Positions 54,901 to 61,258 of a stretch of 64,000 nucleotides of DNA are shown piece by piece. The notes below the pieces were generated by a model. It worked only from the letters and a program-made list of their open reading frames with translations. It was not told where the DNA came from and did no database searches. Source of the stretch: Branchiostoma belcheri (Eukaryota > Chordata > Leptocardii > Amphioxiformes > Branchiostomatidae); assembly GCF_001625305.1 (NCBI RefSeq), contig NW_017804453.1:524440-588439 (forward strand), in the 5' to 3' direction. Each line of letters starts with the position of its first letter. Positions within the stretch are counted from its first letter, which is position 1. The position numbers were made by a program, and so were the translations under genes.

Positions 54901-56721
54901 TGGATAGTTTGTTACAATCAGCAACAAGTTACAATCAGCACCAAGCCCTGATTTCCATGTGGCTAGCAGGCATGTCACCAAGCTTATGCCAGACATTAAA
55001 ATCTGTTGGTATTTTCACCTAACACTTTTTGTGTTGGTTCACAATCTCTTAGTCTATGTTAGTTATAATGACCCAGCGAGGTAGGCATAAAATTCGTTTT
55101 CGCGACAGGCCAAGTCTATTTTTACCACTCCAGCAAAGTGCTCTAGCATTGCCCTAAGGCTTACATTTTTTGTTGTCATATTTTGTTCTCTGACCCTTGC
55201 TGTATTCTTTGACTTCCATGTGTAGATGAGGAGTTCCAGGTGGGGATGGATATTGAGGTGACGATGGAGATCCGCCCCAGAACCACCTCAGGTGTGCTGA
55301 TGGCTGTCATGAGCCAGCGGGGAGACTTCCTCCTCATACAGCTCATCAACGGAACTGTGAGTCACCACTGTCTTCTGTTCTAAAAGAGTCAATAGAGTAA
55401 CACGCAAAAAAAACATTAAAATAATTCCTACTGTGATGTCATATATTTTCCTCTAAATTCCTAACACTATTTGACAATGTACAAAAGTTATTGTTTGACA
55501 GTTGTAAAGGTGTCTGGTGTACTGATGATTTGTTGATGTTTCAGGTGGTGGCTCATGTCCAGAATGGTGGGGGTGTCTTCAGTATTCAGCCCAAGGACAA
55601 ACATGAGTTGTGTGATGGACAATGGCACAAGATTGAAGGTAGGTGTCATTTGAGAACATTCAAGGTTTCATTTTAATATTACACTGTATAGTATTCATCA
55701 TACATGTAAATGGATAAATCCTACCAGATCAAGCTTTTTATGACTGACTTGTTACATGTAAAAGATCAATTTATTATGTAGTCCCCAAAATATTCAATCA
55801 TTTAATTACAGTAGGCTAGTTCAGAAATAATGCAGTGATAATGTACAGTATAGGACACATGCATGATTATTCCAAATATGCCCTTAGCTCAGAATCGTAC
55901 AATGATCACACCACATACACATGTATGTGACTGGGGCCTTAGGTTTGATATCTGATAAACATACCTTCTGCTGTGTTTTTCCAACAGTGACTAAAGCCAA
56001 GAACGTGCTGATGATGGAGGTGGATGAGAAGGACGTCCTCCCACCCAAACGTGACGACGACGCCGGTGACAGCCGCACTGACACAAACGACCCGCTCTAC
56101 CTGGGCGGTGTGCCAGGTATGGACAGTAAGCTGTCATTCCCCAAGCAGAGGTTTCTGTTGGTCAAGGGTAGTCATGTCTGAGATTGCTTTCATTCATATT
56201 GGCCTTCTTCCACCAATTACACTTTGATGATGCTTGGAGAATAGTGAGCTGTATGGCAAGTCTTATAGGACTGCTGTGTTCATGTTTCATTCAGTAGTCG
56301 AATGAATGTATTTACATGTACAACTAATTTCAAAGATAACCATTTTTCAAAGACAGAGTGAGTGGCAAGGCAGGCTTTTACATCCTTTAAAGGTTGACAT
56401 ACTTGCATGTTGCCATCCTCCGTACTTCAAATCTTTAACATCAGCTATGAGGATATACAAAGCAGTTGGCTCAAACTACTTCTAGTTCTTACTCTGAATT
56501 TGGAATCAGATCATTTAGAGTTAAAAATTTGCCTGTAAACGTTCCAATTCTGACAGTATCCCCTTTCCCTTACAGATGACATGAAGACACACGAACTGGT
56601 TGTCAAGGAGACGTATGTTGGCTGCATGCGCAACGTCAAGGTCAACGACATCGGCCAGGACTTCCGCAAAGCTGCACGATTCTCTGGAGGTGTCATCATT
56701 GACACTTGCCCAACCAACTAA
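8683..56721 (+). CDS. LAMA5-like: Laminin subunit alpha, alpha-3/alpha-5 class (multi-exon gene, 5' end missing)
   Basis: This gene encodes the alpha subunit of a secreted heterotrimeric basement-membrane laminin. I traced about 82 coding exons by joining consensus GT-AG junctions with matching phase; they sum to about 11.4 kb (about 3,800 residues), against roughly 3,700 for human LAMA5. Domain order is LN, LE, domain IVb, LE, L4, LE, coiled coil, LG1-3, Thr/Pro hinge, LG4-5. LN segments such as [20 protein letters not shown] and the long domain IVb are typical of alpha5 rather than alpha1/2. The signal peptide and the first ~100 LN residues are not in the traced exons. The frame slips by one base in the exon at 21652-21785 and beside the N gap at 36623; I read both as sequence errors. 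Exons are listed in the block entries. The span includes introns. Confidence 0.95.
11040..12344 (+). CDS. LAMA5-like: Laminin alpha: LE modules 1-3
   Basis: The exons are 11040-11155, 11282-11400, 11784-11874 and 12210-12344. With the end of exon 9900-9997 they encode LE1 ([10 protein letters not shown] to [16 protein letters not shown]), LE2 ([16 protein letters not shown] to [10 protein letters not shown]) and LE3 ([15 protein letters not shown] to GYVGFPNC). The eight-cysteine laminin-EGF spacing is intact in each. These modules form the rigid rod behind the LN head. Junction phases are 2, 1, 0, 1 and 1, all compatible. LE2 carries the long insert with CYYDPEV and GGGVC that is also seen in vertebrate alpha5. 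Acceptors have good pyrimidine tracts, for example nine or more T before 11784. Confidence 0.93.
12541..12665 (+). repeat. Dispersed intronic repeat, family A, copy 1
   Basis: It shares a core with 41437-41580: ccaatcctgactgtc, then cacaatta, cagttcaaccaat, a second ttcaaccaat, and gtcaaat/catcaaat. Both copies have the same orientation. Confidence 0.75.
12803..13448 (+). CDS. LAMA5-like: Laminin alpha: charged/proline spacer between LE3 and LE4 (two symmetric exons)
   Basis: Exon 12803-12967 (165 bases) and exon 13395-13448 (54 bases) both begin and end in phase 1, so each can be kept or skipped without changing frame. The first encodes a Lys-rich start, then [16 protein letters not shown], a PPPPPY stretch and a Gly/Tyr-rich tail. 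The second encodes a short acidic segment ([18 protein letters not shown]). Neither holds a cysteine, so they are not LE modules. Human LAMA5 has a shorter cysteine-free spacer at the same place. The first donor (gtatgg) and second donor (gtaaac) are acceptable. I support the exons by open frame and phase only; the smaller one is less certain. Confidence 0.7.
13751..16646 (+). CDS. LAMA5-like: Laminin alpha: LE modules 4-10
   Basis: The exons are 13751-13891, 14123-14260, 14594-14731, 14906-15049, 15292-15429, 15645-15703, 16072-16224 and 16541-16646. Five consecutive exons of 138-144 bases, all phase 1 to phase 1, each encode one whole LE module (C-x-C start, GQC-x-C middle, DxC-x-GYY-x-FPxC end). 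This is the usual one-module-one-exon pattern and suggests exon duplication. The next modules are split differently: 15645-15703 with 16072-16224 give LE9 ([16 protein letters not shown]) plus the start of LE10 ([11 protein letters not shown]), which 16541-16646 completes. All junctions are GT-AG and in phase. LE arrays act as a stiff spacer in the laminin short arm. Confidence 0.93.
14297..14410 (+). repeat. Dispersed intronic repeat, family B
   Basis: It shares cagtcacat, atgcaatcacaa, cagttggtt and ttcacagcctg with 52845-53070 in the same order. Confidence 0.65.
16361..16435 (-). repeat. Dispersed intronic repeat, family B (inverted fragment)
   Basis: atgcatgactatcccaagaa, then tgcccttagtttgtgatta, is the reverse complement of the 5' half of the 52845-53070 copy, with substitutions. 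Confidence 0.65.
16800..23208 (+). CDS. LAMA5-like: Laminin alpha: last LEa module and domain IVb
   Basis: The exons are 16800-17056, 18499-18631, 19002-19144, 19422-19525, 19741-19930, 20219-20379, 20606-20717, 20839-20936, 21381-21398, 21652-21785, 22069-22201, 22687-22829 and 23093-23208. The first starts with a half LE ([20 protein letters not shown]) and passes into [20 protein letters not shown], then FSWRGYA. Later landmarks are [50 protein letters not shown] and [14 protein letters not shown]. These line up with the long non-LE domain IVb found in vertebrate alpha5 and alpha3B chains; its molecular function is poorly known. Phases agree at every junction except inside exon 21652-21785. 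Intron 17057-18498 carries a retrotransposon remnant. Confidence 0.9.
17085..18340 (-). mobile_element. 5'-truncated non-LTR retrotransposon (Jockey/CR1/L2-like LINE) in a laminin intron
   Basis: A - strand frame, clearly open from 18246 to 17506 and with similarity extending to about 18310, encodes the C-terminal part of a LINE reverse transcriptase. Landmarks are [65 protein letters not shown] and a C-terminal [13 protein letters not shown]. The catalytic YADD/FADD box and the endonuclease domain are missing, so the copy is 5'-truncated and inactive. On the element strand the 3' end runs into short AATAAACA-type repeats near 17085-17115, like the microsatellite tails of CR1/L2 elements. The frame is still open for over 240 codons, which suggests a fairly young insertion. 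Exact family and 5' boundary are uncertain. Confidence 0.85.
21381..21398 (+). CDS. LAMA5-like: 18-base microexon in domain IVb
   Basis: A long pyrimidine-rich tract ends in ctctgagcag before 21381, and 18 bases later a gtaaaa donor follows. The microexon starts and ends in phase 2 and adds six residues (K-R-A-D-P and a split Arg) between GPFSNHK and the next exon. Skipping it would keep the frame, so it may be an optional cassette. Support is splice-signal quality and phase only. Confidence 0.5.
21652..21785 (+). CDS. LAMA5-like: Laminin domain IVb exon with an internal frame slip
   Basis: The acceptor ctctctggcag gives [12 protein letters not shown], with the cysteine expected from alpha5, but that frame reaches a stop (TAA) before the exon end. 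The second part, [20 protein letters not shown], is clearly coding and joins the next exon in phase 0, but it reads in the next frame. One extra base would explain this, for example in the TTTT run at 21697-21700. An alternative is a weak acceptor at 21705-21706 (gccgag), which restores frame from either upstream donor but drops the cysteine. An indel in the draft seems more likely to me. Confidence 0.6.
22225..22485 (+). repeat. Diverged tandem repeat, about 120-bp unit (family C motif)
   Basis: The motif ttcagcaccraggacag recurs at 22228, 22343 and 22466, each followed by similar sequence (gagacag, gatgc, catt). It suggests about three decayed tandem copies inside one intron. Single copies of the motif appear in several other introns. 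Confidence 0.65.
23314..25048 (+). CDS. LAMA5-like: Laminin alpha: LEb modules before the L4 domain
   Basis: The exons are 23314-23525, 23882-24015, 24245-24318, 24545-24689 and 24908-25048. They encode, in order, the end of domain IVb ([20 protein letters not shown]), [13 protein letters not shown] to GYFGFPNC, a shorter LE ([18 protein letters not shown]), [16 protein letters not shown] to [24 protein letters not shown] to NPEGCHS, and the first half of an LE that is split by the L4 domain ([13 protein letters not shown]). The CFCFG start preceding an L4 domain is also seen in vertebrate alpha chains. Phases are 2, 1, 0, 2, 0 and 0. Donor gtggga at 25049 is weaker than average. Confidence 0.92.
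23690..23800 (+). repeat. Dispersed intronic repeat, family D, copy 1
   Basis: It shares gtttgtgtgtcttt/gtttgtctggaca, gattgacaggcag and cacagaaaat with 25200-25380. Confidence 0.7.
25200..25380 (+). repeat. Dispersed intronic repeat, family D, copy 2 (internally duplicated)
   Basis: Matches 23690-23800 and itself contains a second gtgggtgggggaagatt and gacagaatgacag segment, so the unit is partly duplicated. Confidence 0.7.
25455..27396 (+). CDS. LAMA5-like: Laminin alpha: L4 (laminin IV / LamB) domain
   Basis: The exons are 25455-25604, 25899-26006, 26264-26347, 26514-26635 and 27288-27396. The first four match the laminin IV domain: [32 protein letters not shown], a stretch around [14 protein letters not shown], then [19 protein letters not shown] and [17 protein letters not shown]. 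The fifth finishes the domain and returns to the split LE module ([14 protein letters not shown]). The domain is a globular insertion in an LE module and probably acts as a structural element of the short arm. All joins are phase 0 except 26635/27288 (phase 2). Length (about 190 residues) is normal for the family. Confidence 0.93.
27580..29948 (+). CDS. LAMA5-like: Laminin alpha: LE modules between L4 and the coiled coil
   Basis: The exons are 27580-27690, 27879-28006, 28230-28313, 28433-28659, 28882-28991, 29283-29466 and 29817-29948. They encode about six LE modules: the end of the split module, [10 protein letters not shown] to [29 protein letters not shown] to [23 protein letters not shown] to [25 protein letters not shown] to [20 protein letters not shown] to a [10 protein letters not shown] end, and [16 protein letters not shown] to YTPRGCW. 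The last exon ends in phase 1 and joins 35588 across the longest intron of the gene (5.6 kb). Confidence 0.93.
32025..32097 (+). CDS. Candidate alternative first exon (signal peptide) for a short laminin alpha isoform
   Basis: An ATG at 32025 lies in a strong context (G at -3, G at +4) with an in-frame TAA just upstream (32016-32018). It opens [16 protein letters not shown], which has a signal-peptide layout (short basic start, hydrophobic core), followed by DGTKVTVS and a gtgagt donor at 32098. The exon ends in phase 1, exactly the phase needed by the coiled-coil exon at 35588, giving TVS joined to [13 protein letters not shown]. The product would keep the cysteine pair used for trimer disulfides, the coiled coil and LG1-5 (about 1,770 residues). 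Vertebrate LAMA3 makes a short alpha3A from an internal promoter and LAMA4 is short throughout; their size is similar. No transcript evidence is available here, so a chance match is possible. Confidence 0.45.
34676..34830. repeat. AT-rich low-complexity patch
   Basis: A T-run with TTTATTTATTTA units (about 34676-34700) is followed by ATATATAGTA-like repeats (about 34785-34830). This is simple sequence inside the 5.6-kb intron with no coding content. Confidence 0.7.
35588..44248 (+). CDS. LAMA5-like: Laminin alpha: coiled-coil region (long arm)
   Basis: The exons are 35588-35739, 36084-36164, 36554-36749, 36816-37001, 37209-37399, 37682-37798, 38065-38222, 40100-40235, 40561-40663, 40862-40975, 41329-41430, 41594-41830, 42239-42331, 42840-42923 and 44082-44248. 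The block starts [13 protein letters not shown]; this Cys pair corresponds to the one that vertebrate chains use for interchain bonds at the top of the coiled coil. It continues with long heptad-like, Lys/Glu/Leu-rich helices ([51 protein letters not shown]) that assemble with beta and gamma chains. One exon (41594-41830) breaks the helix pattern. One exon spans the N gap and slips a frame. The final exon ends [11 protein letters not shown] just before LG1. Confidence 0.88.
36390..36475 (+). repeat. Dispersed repeat, family E, copy 1
   Basis: attgacatat, caatgcat, atgtgcagtttaaatcatga and aggttatt parallel the copy at 60640-60725 at an estimated two-thirds identity by eye. Confidence 0.55.
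36554..36749 (+). CDS. LAMA5-like: Coiled-coil exon spanning the assembly gap, frame slip after the gap
   Basis: The left part ([20 protein letters not shown], phase 0) runs into 20 N at 36623-36642. After the gap LEELKEMA is open in one frame, while [20 protein letters not shown] reads in another and joins the next exon correctly (phase 1). The switch falls at GCCCC near 36670; one missing C would repair it. The acceptor is gctctctag and the donor gtacgt. Confidence 0.7.
36623..36642. other. Assembly gap (20 N)
   Basis: Twenty consecutive N lie inside a coding exon. The true length of the missing sequence is unknown, so the reading frame across it cannot be checked. Confidence 1.
41437..41580 (+). 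repeat. Dispersed intronic repeat, family A, copy 2
   Basis: This diverged copy of 12541-12665 fills nearly the whole intron between exons 41329-41430 and 41594-41830, immediately upstream of the polybasic exon. Confidence 0.75.
41594..41830 (+). CDS. LAMA5-like: Acidic-polybasic-acidic insert exon in the laminin coiled coil
   Basis: The exon of 237 bases (79 codons) starts and ends in phase 1, after a cttttgtag acceptor and before a gtaggt donor. It encodes an acidic lead (DAEPSGDDP, then [11 protein letters not shown]), a basic core at 41677-41760 in which 19 of 28 residues are Lys or Arg (starting [17 protein letters not shown]), and a second acidic tail ([19 protein letters not shown]). 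It has no heptads or cysteines, so it should interrupt the rod with a flexible charged loop. The core could bind heparan sulfate or be cut by basic-specific proteases; both are inference. Being symmetric, it could be skipped in splicing. I know of no such block in vertebrate laminin alpha chains. Confidence 0.75.
44545..44640 (+). repeat. Dispersed intronic repeat, family C extended, copy 1
   Basis: gttgacttgtttgtcagcac, then caggacttcagcaccatgga, and gaagctgtgttatt match 47868-47960 almost base for base. Confidence 0.85.
44742..46136 (+). CDS. LAMA5-like: Laminin alpha: LG1 domain
   Basis: The exons are 44742-44894, 45232-45368, 45683-45842 and 45997-46136. The sequence begins [18 protein letters not shown], matching the start of LG1 in alpha5 (VKVPMKFNG-type). 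It continues through [25 protein letters not shown] and [12 protein letters not shown] to [12 protein letters not shown], where the cysteine pairs near the domain end. LG1-3 carry the integrin-binding surface in vertebrate laminins. Donor gttatt after 45842 is unusual beyond GT but is required by frame and by the protein match. The final exon runs on into the LG1-LG2 link (CMNR). Confidence 0.92.
46307..48906 (+). CDS. LAMA5-like: Laminin alpha: LG2 domain
   Basis: The exons are 46307-46466, 46688-46804, 48141-48289 and 48777-48906. Landmarks are [71 protein letters not shown] and [11 protein letters not shown], ending with AGCPTT. These are the LG beta-sandwich core and the terminal disulfide cysteines. 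Intron 46805-48140 carries a MITE and two other repeats. Junction phases are 2, 0, 0, 2 and 0. Confidence 0.92.
47258..47620. mobile_element. MITE, PIF/Harbinger-like, with perfect 34-bp terminal inverted repeats
   Basis: The left end (47258-47291, starting ggccacaccaatttaatttc) is the exact reverse complement of the right end (47587-47620). Both sides are flanked by TAA (47255-47257 and 47621-47623), a 3-bp target duplication typical of the PIF/Harbinger superfamily (TWA). The element is 363 bp with no coding capacity, so it is non-autonomous. The perfect repeats imply recent insertion or fresh amplification. It lies in an LG2 intron, not near a splice site. Confidence 0.9.
47665..47815 (+). 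repeat. Dispersed intronic repeat, family B
   Basis: Shares aaaattcagcagtc, aaagctgtct, cttgtcag and gtcaaaattgta with 52845-53070. It starts about 45 bases after the MITE. Confidence 0.7.
47868..47960 (+). repeat. Dispersed intronic repeat, family C extended, copy 2
   Basis: gttgacttgtttgtcagcac, then cagaacttcagcaccatgga, and gaagctgtgttatt closely match 44545-44640, so this is a relatively young pair of copies. Confidence 0.85.
49321..50375 (+). CDS. LAMA5-like: Laminin alpha: LG3 domain
   Basis: The exons are 49321-49467, 49736-49881 and 50193-50375. Landmarks are [72 protein letters not shown] and [14 protein letters not shown]3 completes the integrin-binding LG1-3 clover in vertebrate laminins. 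The exon ends in phase 2 and can join either the small exon at 51369 or the hinge exon at 53128 in frame. Confidence 0.92.
51369..53456 (+). CDS. LAMA5-like: Laminin alpha: LG3-LG4 hinge, including an optional 13-codon exon
   Basis: Exon 51369-51407 (39 bases, phase 2 to phase 2) encodes [12 protein letters not shown] and looks like an optional cassette. Exon 53128-53456 (329 bases) completes LG3 ([18 protein letters not shown], then SLAGCF) and then encodes a long Thr/Pro/Ala-rich hinge ([42 protein letters not shown]). The hinge is mucin-like and likely O-glycosylated; in vertebrate alpha3 and alpha4 this region is cut to release LG4-5. Human alpha5 has a basic rather than Thr/Pro-rich hinge here. 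Nothing else coding was found in the 1.7-kb intron between the two exons. Confidence 0.82.
52845..53070 (+). repeat. Dispersed intronic repeat, family B (most complete copy)
   Basis: This copy contains both halves seen in the other members (cagtcacatgtgccgcat to tcatgcag, and aaaattcagcagtcatg to aaatgtgac). It lies just upstream of the hinge exon at 53128. Confidence 0.7.
53618..56721 (+). CDS. LAMA5-like: Laminin alpha: LG4-LG5 domains and stop codon
   Basis: The exons are 53618-53756, 53947-54292, 54599-54755, 55226-55356, 55545-55638, 55988-56116 and 56576-56721. LG4 runs from [19 protein letters not shown] through [38 protein letters not shown] and [12 protein letters not shown] to [14 protein letters not shown]5 follows: [50 protein letters not shown] and the end DTCPTN before TAA at 56719-56721. 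In vertebrates LG4-5 bind dystroglycan, heparin and sulfatides. Exon 55988 has a second in-phase donor 51 bases downstream (after 56167). An Arg-Gly-Asp occurs in LG5 at 55318-55326. Confidence 0.93.
55843..55945 (-). repeat. Dispersed intronic repeat, family B (inverted fragment)
   Basis: catgcatgattattccaaat, then tgcccttag, to tgtgactggggcc is the reverse complement of the 5' half of the 52845-53070 copy. Confidence 0.65.
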
Positions 56722-56802
56722 CAAGACCTTTAAAGATCTATACATGTAGTTGAAGCTGAAATTCACATAATGTACAGCAGTCCCAATATTACTGCATAAA
56801 TC

Positions 56803-56808
56803 AATAAA
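56803..56808 (+). terminator. Polyadenylation signal of the laminin gene
   Basis: AATAAA lies 82 bases after the stop codon, within tcaataaact. It is the first canonical signal downstream and implies a short 3' untranslated region. Confidence 0.75.
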
Positions 56809-57713
56809 CTTTGAATTGTCTGTTCACTACCCACACAAGTATTTAATGGAAGTTCTGTTACGTTCTAGAGGTTAGGGAAGAGGATCTGGAAATATAGGAA
56901 TTTTGATTATCTTGCAGCCAATTGATCGTACAAAATAATGCCATGTTGGAGCATTGTCTTGGACCATTGCTGCTTTGCTTGCTGCATCAGTTAGAAATGA
57001 ATATATGATCTGACTACAATTGCATGTAGATAATGCATTTAGTTATAATATCTCATGTCATTGTCATTGTCATTATAATACTAGTGGCAGTGAGTCTTCC
57101 ATGTCACATTCCAATAGATCAACTTGCATGTTTTCTTAACAGACTCGAAAGTACTAGGAAACAAGTTACTCAAGGATGAGACAGGTATATATATCAGTTA
57201 TACAGGATGTAAAATTTTGGTTTAAGTTAGAGATTGTGTATCTATGTCTTTGTTTCCTGTAGTATTGTGCAATAATAGACAATTACTAACAATGTTTAAA
57301 TATTTAGTAAAGGGTAAAGATAATAGAAAAACTCATGGTTGTGTTTGGGGGTGTGGTTCTTGAATTTGCCAGTTTTGACAGACTAACAAATTCTACTGTT
57401 ACTAACATCTGTAATGATTCTAATGAAACAATCATTGTCCATGTAATCTAGAGTGATGTATGTGTATGTAATCATGCCTTGGGTTTAGTTAACGACAATG
57501 ACAACATTTGCTGTGGCTCAAAGAGGAAGACTGTATCAAATTCATTACAAATAAAATCTCTACAGTCATAGATGTCTGTTTTCTGATATTAAAGTTTGTG
57601 ATCTCGGCATGTATGGATGTGTGTGCGTGTGTGTACCTTGCCATCTTAGAAATGAAGCAAGAAACAAAAATAACAAATGCAGTGTTTCCTGGAAATACAT
57701 TGAATTTCAACAT

Positions 57714-57719
57714 TTTATT
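57714..57719 (-). terminator. Possible polyadenylation signal for the sulfotransferase gene
   Basis: The + strand reads TTTATT, i.e. AATAAA on the - strand, about 3.5 kb past the sulfotransferase stop. It was the only canonical signal I noticed in the interval, so the gene may have a long 3' UTR, but the assignment is weak. Confidence 0.25.
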
Positions 57720-60639
57720 TTCAATAACTTTTACGCATCAAGTAACACTGGCGGGAAGGAATATATCTGTGGTTATCTTTGGAACAACAGAACATGAGGA
57801 GGACACATCACAACAATGGAACCAGCGGGAAACCATCTGATTTTGGCTTCCACGTTATAGACATGTATATAAAAATGTAGGGGCAGTGAAGGTTATGATT
57901 ACTAAAACTACCAGCTCAGGGCATTTACGGGTTACAATACATTTTCTTATCAACTTTTCTTGACCGAAAAGCCCTGTCATCCACATGGTTAAATTTCCAG
58001 CATCTCTCAAGTTACGAACCAACCCAATGAGACGGCTGCAGTTTTTTCCATGGATTTAAGTTTCATATACAATATACAAAAATATAGATTTCAGCACAAT
58101 GTACAAAGCCAATAATCTTACAGCGCCACATTCACACTTAGAATTCACAAAATGAGCCAGAATTGCCTAATACACAAGGGTACATCCTACGTGTGGGTTG
58201 TGGTCTGCAGTGGTTGCAGTCAGGAACTTGAATCAACATTTAAGTACATAAACAGAATTCAACATGAACATATGGTGTAGAACTTGTAACATTGCCCAAT
58301 TCAACATGAATCAAACTGAGGCATTGGAGAAGCACTTCCACAACATTGAGATTTTGAGAATTCTTTCCATCATTCAGTCAACACTTGTGAACTACTTGTA
58401 TCTGTGTTTGTTGCCTAATCCCTACAAGCAGAAGATTGTTGTAACTTCACAAGGTGGGTCAGGCTTTGAGAATCCTGTTCAAATACAAAGACTTTATCAC
58501 CACCCACATAACTATACTGTTTGTGTTATACCATCCAATACTCTCAGAACAGACAAGATGAACAAAACATGTCAAACAAGCACATAGGGGGAAAATTGGC
58601 CATAAATATTAAACAATAGGGAATATATATACCAGCTATTATTCTCTATGCACTAAACTACAGTATAACTTAGTTTGACCACTATATACTTCCTTCCTTT
58701 TTACAGGGTATCTTTTGAACATAAAATACTAAGAAGTACAATACTAACATTTCAAGTTAGCTAAATGCTTTCTGCATAATTATGCAGGTGTGGCCTTAAT
58801 TATTCTAGGGGATGGAATGTTTTCTGGACAAAATGTATAATCCCCAAAGTCTTTCAACCCTCACAGTACCATGTGCTGATTCTAATCAGCCCCAACTCTG
58901 AGAGGGTTAAATATATAATTCTATACAGGATTTGGTACCCAAAGTGTGCACAGCTAGCACTTCATCGTCACAGAACGCATCACACAATCAGTCCAATATA
59001 CAGAAAATCTTCCTTCGGGATAGCGCAATTTGCCGGGCAAAAATGCTGGACAAACTTTACACTTTTAGATACATCATAGAAACATTCATATTCACAGTCA
59101 CTCTGTCTCGAATACAGAAATATCCATTCTACTACATTCAACTCACATGCAAAAGATGTACACAGTACAGATAAGGGAGCGGAAACGACTAATGTAGTCC
59201 TCCGTCCCAGTATAAGTGCATGGCACTAAAAGTAGTCTCAATACATGGCACTGGGATCATTTCCTAGAGTCAACTAGGAAAAGGTTAACAAATGCTGCAG
59301 ACTGACCAATCAGATCGCTTCGTCTCTTCCTGACCAATCAGAATGCTTCCCTGAAGTAAGCATTGCAATCCATTTTTCCGCAGGACCCACGCTGGTGGCA
59401 CGCCCACCAGAGTGCAGGAATATTGTCTCTCGCCTTATCACAGGTGCAGTTCCAGTCACAACACTATAGTGGTGCTTCTGAAGTAGTCATAGGGAAGTGT
59501 CAAACAAAATTTGTATCCACTAACATGTACATTAACATGTCAATTTTCAACATTACTATGTTTTAACGTACAGTGGGGTGTAATGCTTTTTAGAAAGGAG
59601 TCCTTTAGGAAATTCTAAAGGAAAAGTTACAGTCACCTGTTGTATCACAGATGATCGTAACTTTACCTTTGGTACACACTGCTTTCAGTTTGAATAGATA
59701 GATTTCTCACACTACCGGTAGTAGTTCTGAAAAGAGGCAAGTTGGACAGGACAGGATATCCGTACATTTGCACCATTATACTTAACGTTTGGACCCCACA
59801 AATTATTAAGTATGTGTACATTGTATCTAATTAAGTATCCCCACAAACTCAGTAAAACTAATGTCTGAGAAGAGTCTCTGGTACTTCTTTCCTTCATCTA
59901 ATGATGACAGGTTGTATAAGTTGAGCTCATTCCCAGAGGGTTACATTCAGGAAGGCATGAGTTCTGAAAAAAGTTTGCCATCATGCCCCATACTGTGTGA
60001 TGATATAGCACTCTGTCAAGAGTCAAATCATGGTGTAAAAACAAGACCTGAAATGTAAGGTGAAAGCAACAGGAACAAACTGGTCATACATGTACAATAA
60101 ACTGTATAAAAATGCAAGGTGAAATAAATAAAGGTGGGTAAAAGTACTTTGGCCCAATTCTAATAATTTTTACACTGCAATTTGTGAGGTGTTAGAATTG
60201 GACGTTTGTAAACACACTGTTTGTTCTATCGCTGACATCTGAAGAACCAGAGGAAAAAAAAGTGACCAGACAACGGTCAAATGGGATACTGTTTTAAATC
60301 AGACTGAATTAACTTTGTTAGGTTCAATGTAAGGTTATGACTTTCTGTTTGTTTTCTGCTTTGATGGAATAATTTAACATAGAGACAACTGAAAAGTACC
60401 GGTAATAGAAAGGAATTTCGCCTTCCTTGCATATGAGGTAAGTGAAAAAGTAGTACTGTTCCGTTTGTATACTGTGTTAATGAGAATGTTGAAATGAAAC
60501 AGCTTTTGTCATTGAAAATATGACCCGAATAGTTTACAATCATACATCTTTACAATAAGCTAGTTCATAGTACAAATCAGGTGCACTTGGAGAAAGATGT
60601 CAAGTTAAGGCCTCTGGCCATTTTTTACGTATTGCAAGG

Positions 60640-60725
60640 GGCCGTCAACTTTGACATATCATATACAATGCATCACACTGTATGTGTGCAACTTAAACCA
60701 TGAACAATGTTATTGTGGCACATTT
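60640..60725 (+). repeat. Dispersed repeat, family E, copy 2
   Basis: tttgacatat, caatgcat, gtgtgcaacttaaaccatga and atgttatt follow the same order as 36390-36475, in the region between the two genes. Confidence 0.55.
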
Positions 60726-61258
60726 TTAACTGAACAGTCAAGTGGAGATTGAAATAAGTTAATTAACAAATATTTAACTATTGGCCAACCAGTAAACATG
60801 ACAGGAGAGTCCTTCCCATTGAAGCTGGATATATTTGGTCATCACCTCTTCAACCAATCAGGAGCAGAGGCTTAAATCTGCTGGACATAAATAAGCAGCC
60901 GATCCAGTTCAATGAGATAAAACCCACGTGTGTCACCAGATTGGCAGAAATCGAGCACCCTATACCTTTTTCCATGGATGAACTAAACCAAACCACATGT
61001 AAAAGTAAACAACAATGACTGTTTCAAACAAACATGTTTGTTGTACAGTGGTAATATGGATTCCCTGCACGTTTGTTTTCCTTGTCTTCTGTTGACATAC
61101 GTCCCATTTCTGCCAATCAAGGATGGAATCAAATCCTGTGATACTGGATAGGCCATTGTCATAAATGAGGTCAGGATGGTAAGAGTGCTAAGTATTGTGA
61201 CAACAGACAATTTGCTATGTATACCCAATACCTTTTGGTGTAATACCTTTGGGTGCAA

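Larger units (their letters stand above)
56809..61258. other. Intergenic / 3' UTR region between convergent genes
   Basis: No supported coding region occurs here. Part of it is probably 3' untranslated sequence of the - strand sulfotransferase. It contains a diverged repeat (60640-60725) also found at 36390-36475, and two tandem GACCAATCAG boxes (59304-59341). Confidence 0.65.

Noticed and set aside
57508-57840. 110-codon open frame after the laminin gene
   Set aside because: No recognisable features and it overlaps the possible 3' UTR end of the opposite gene.
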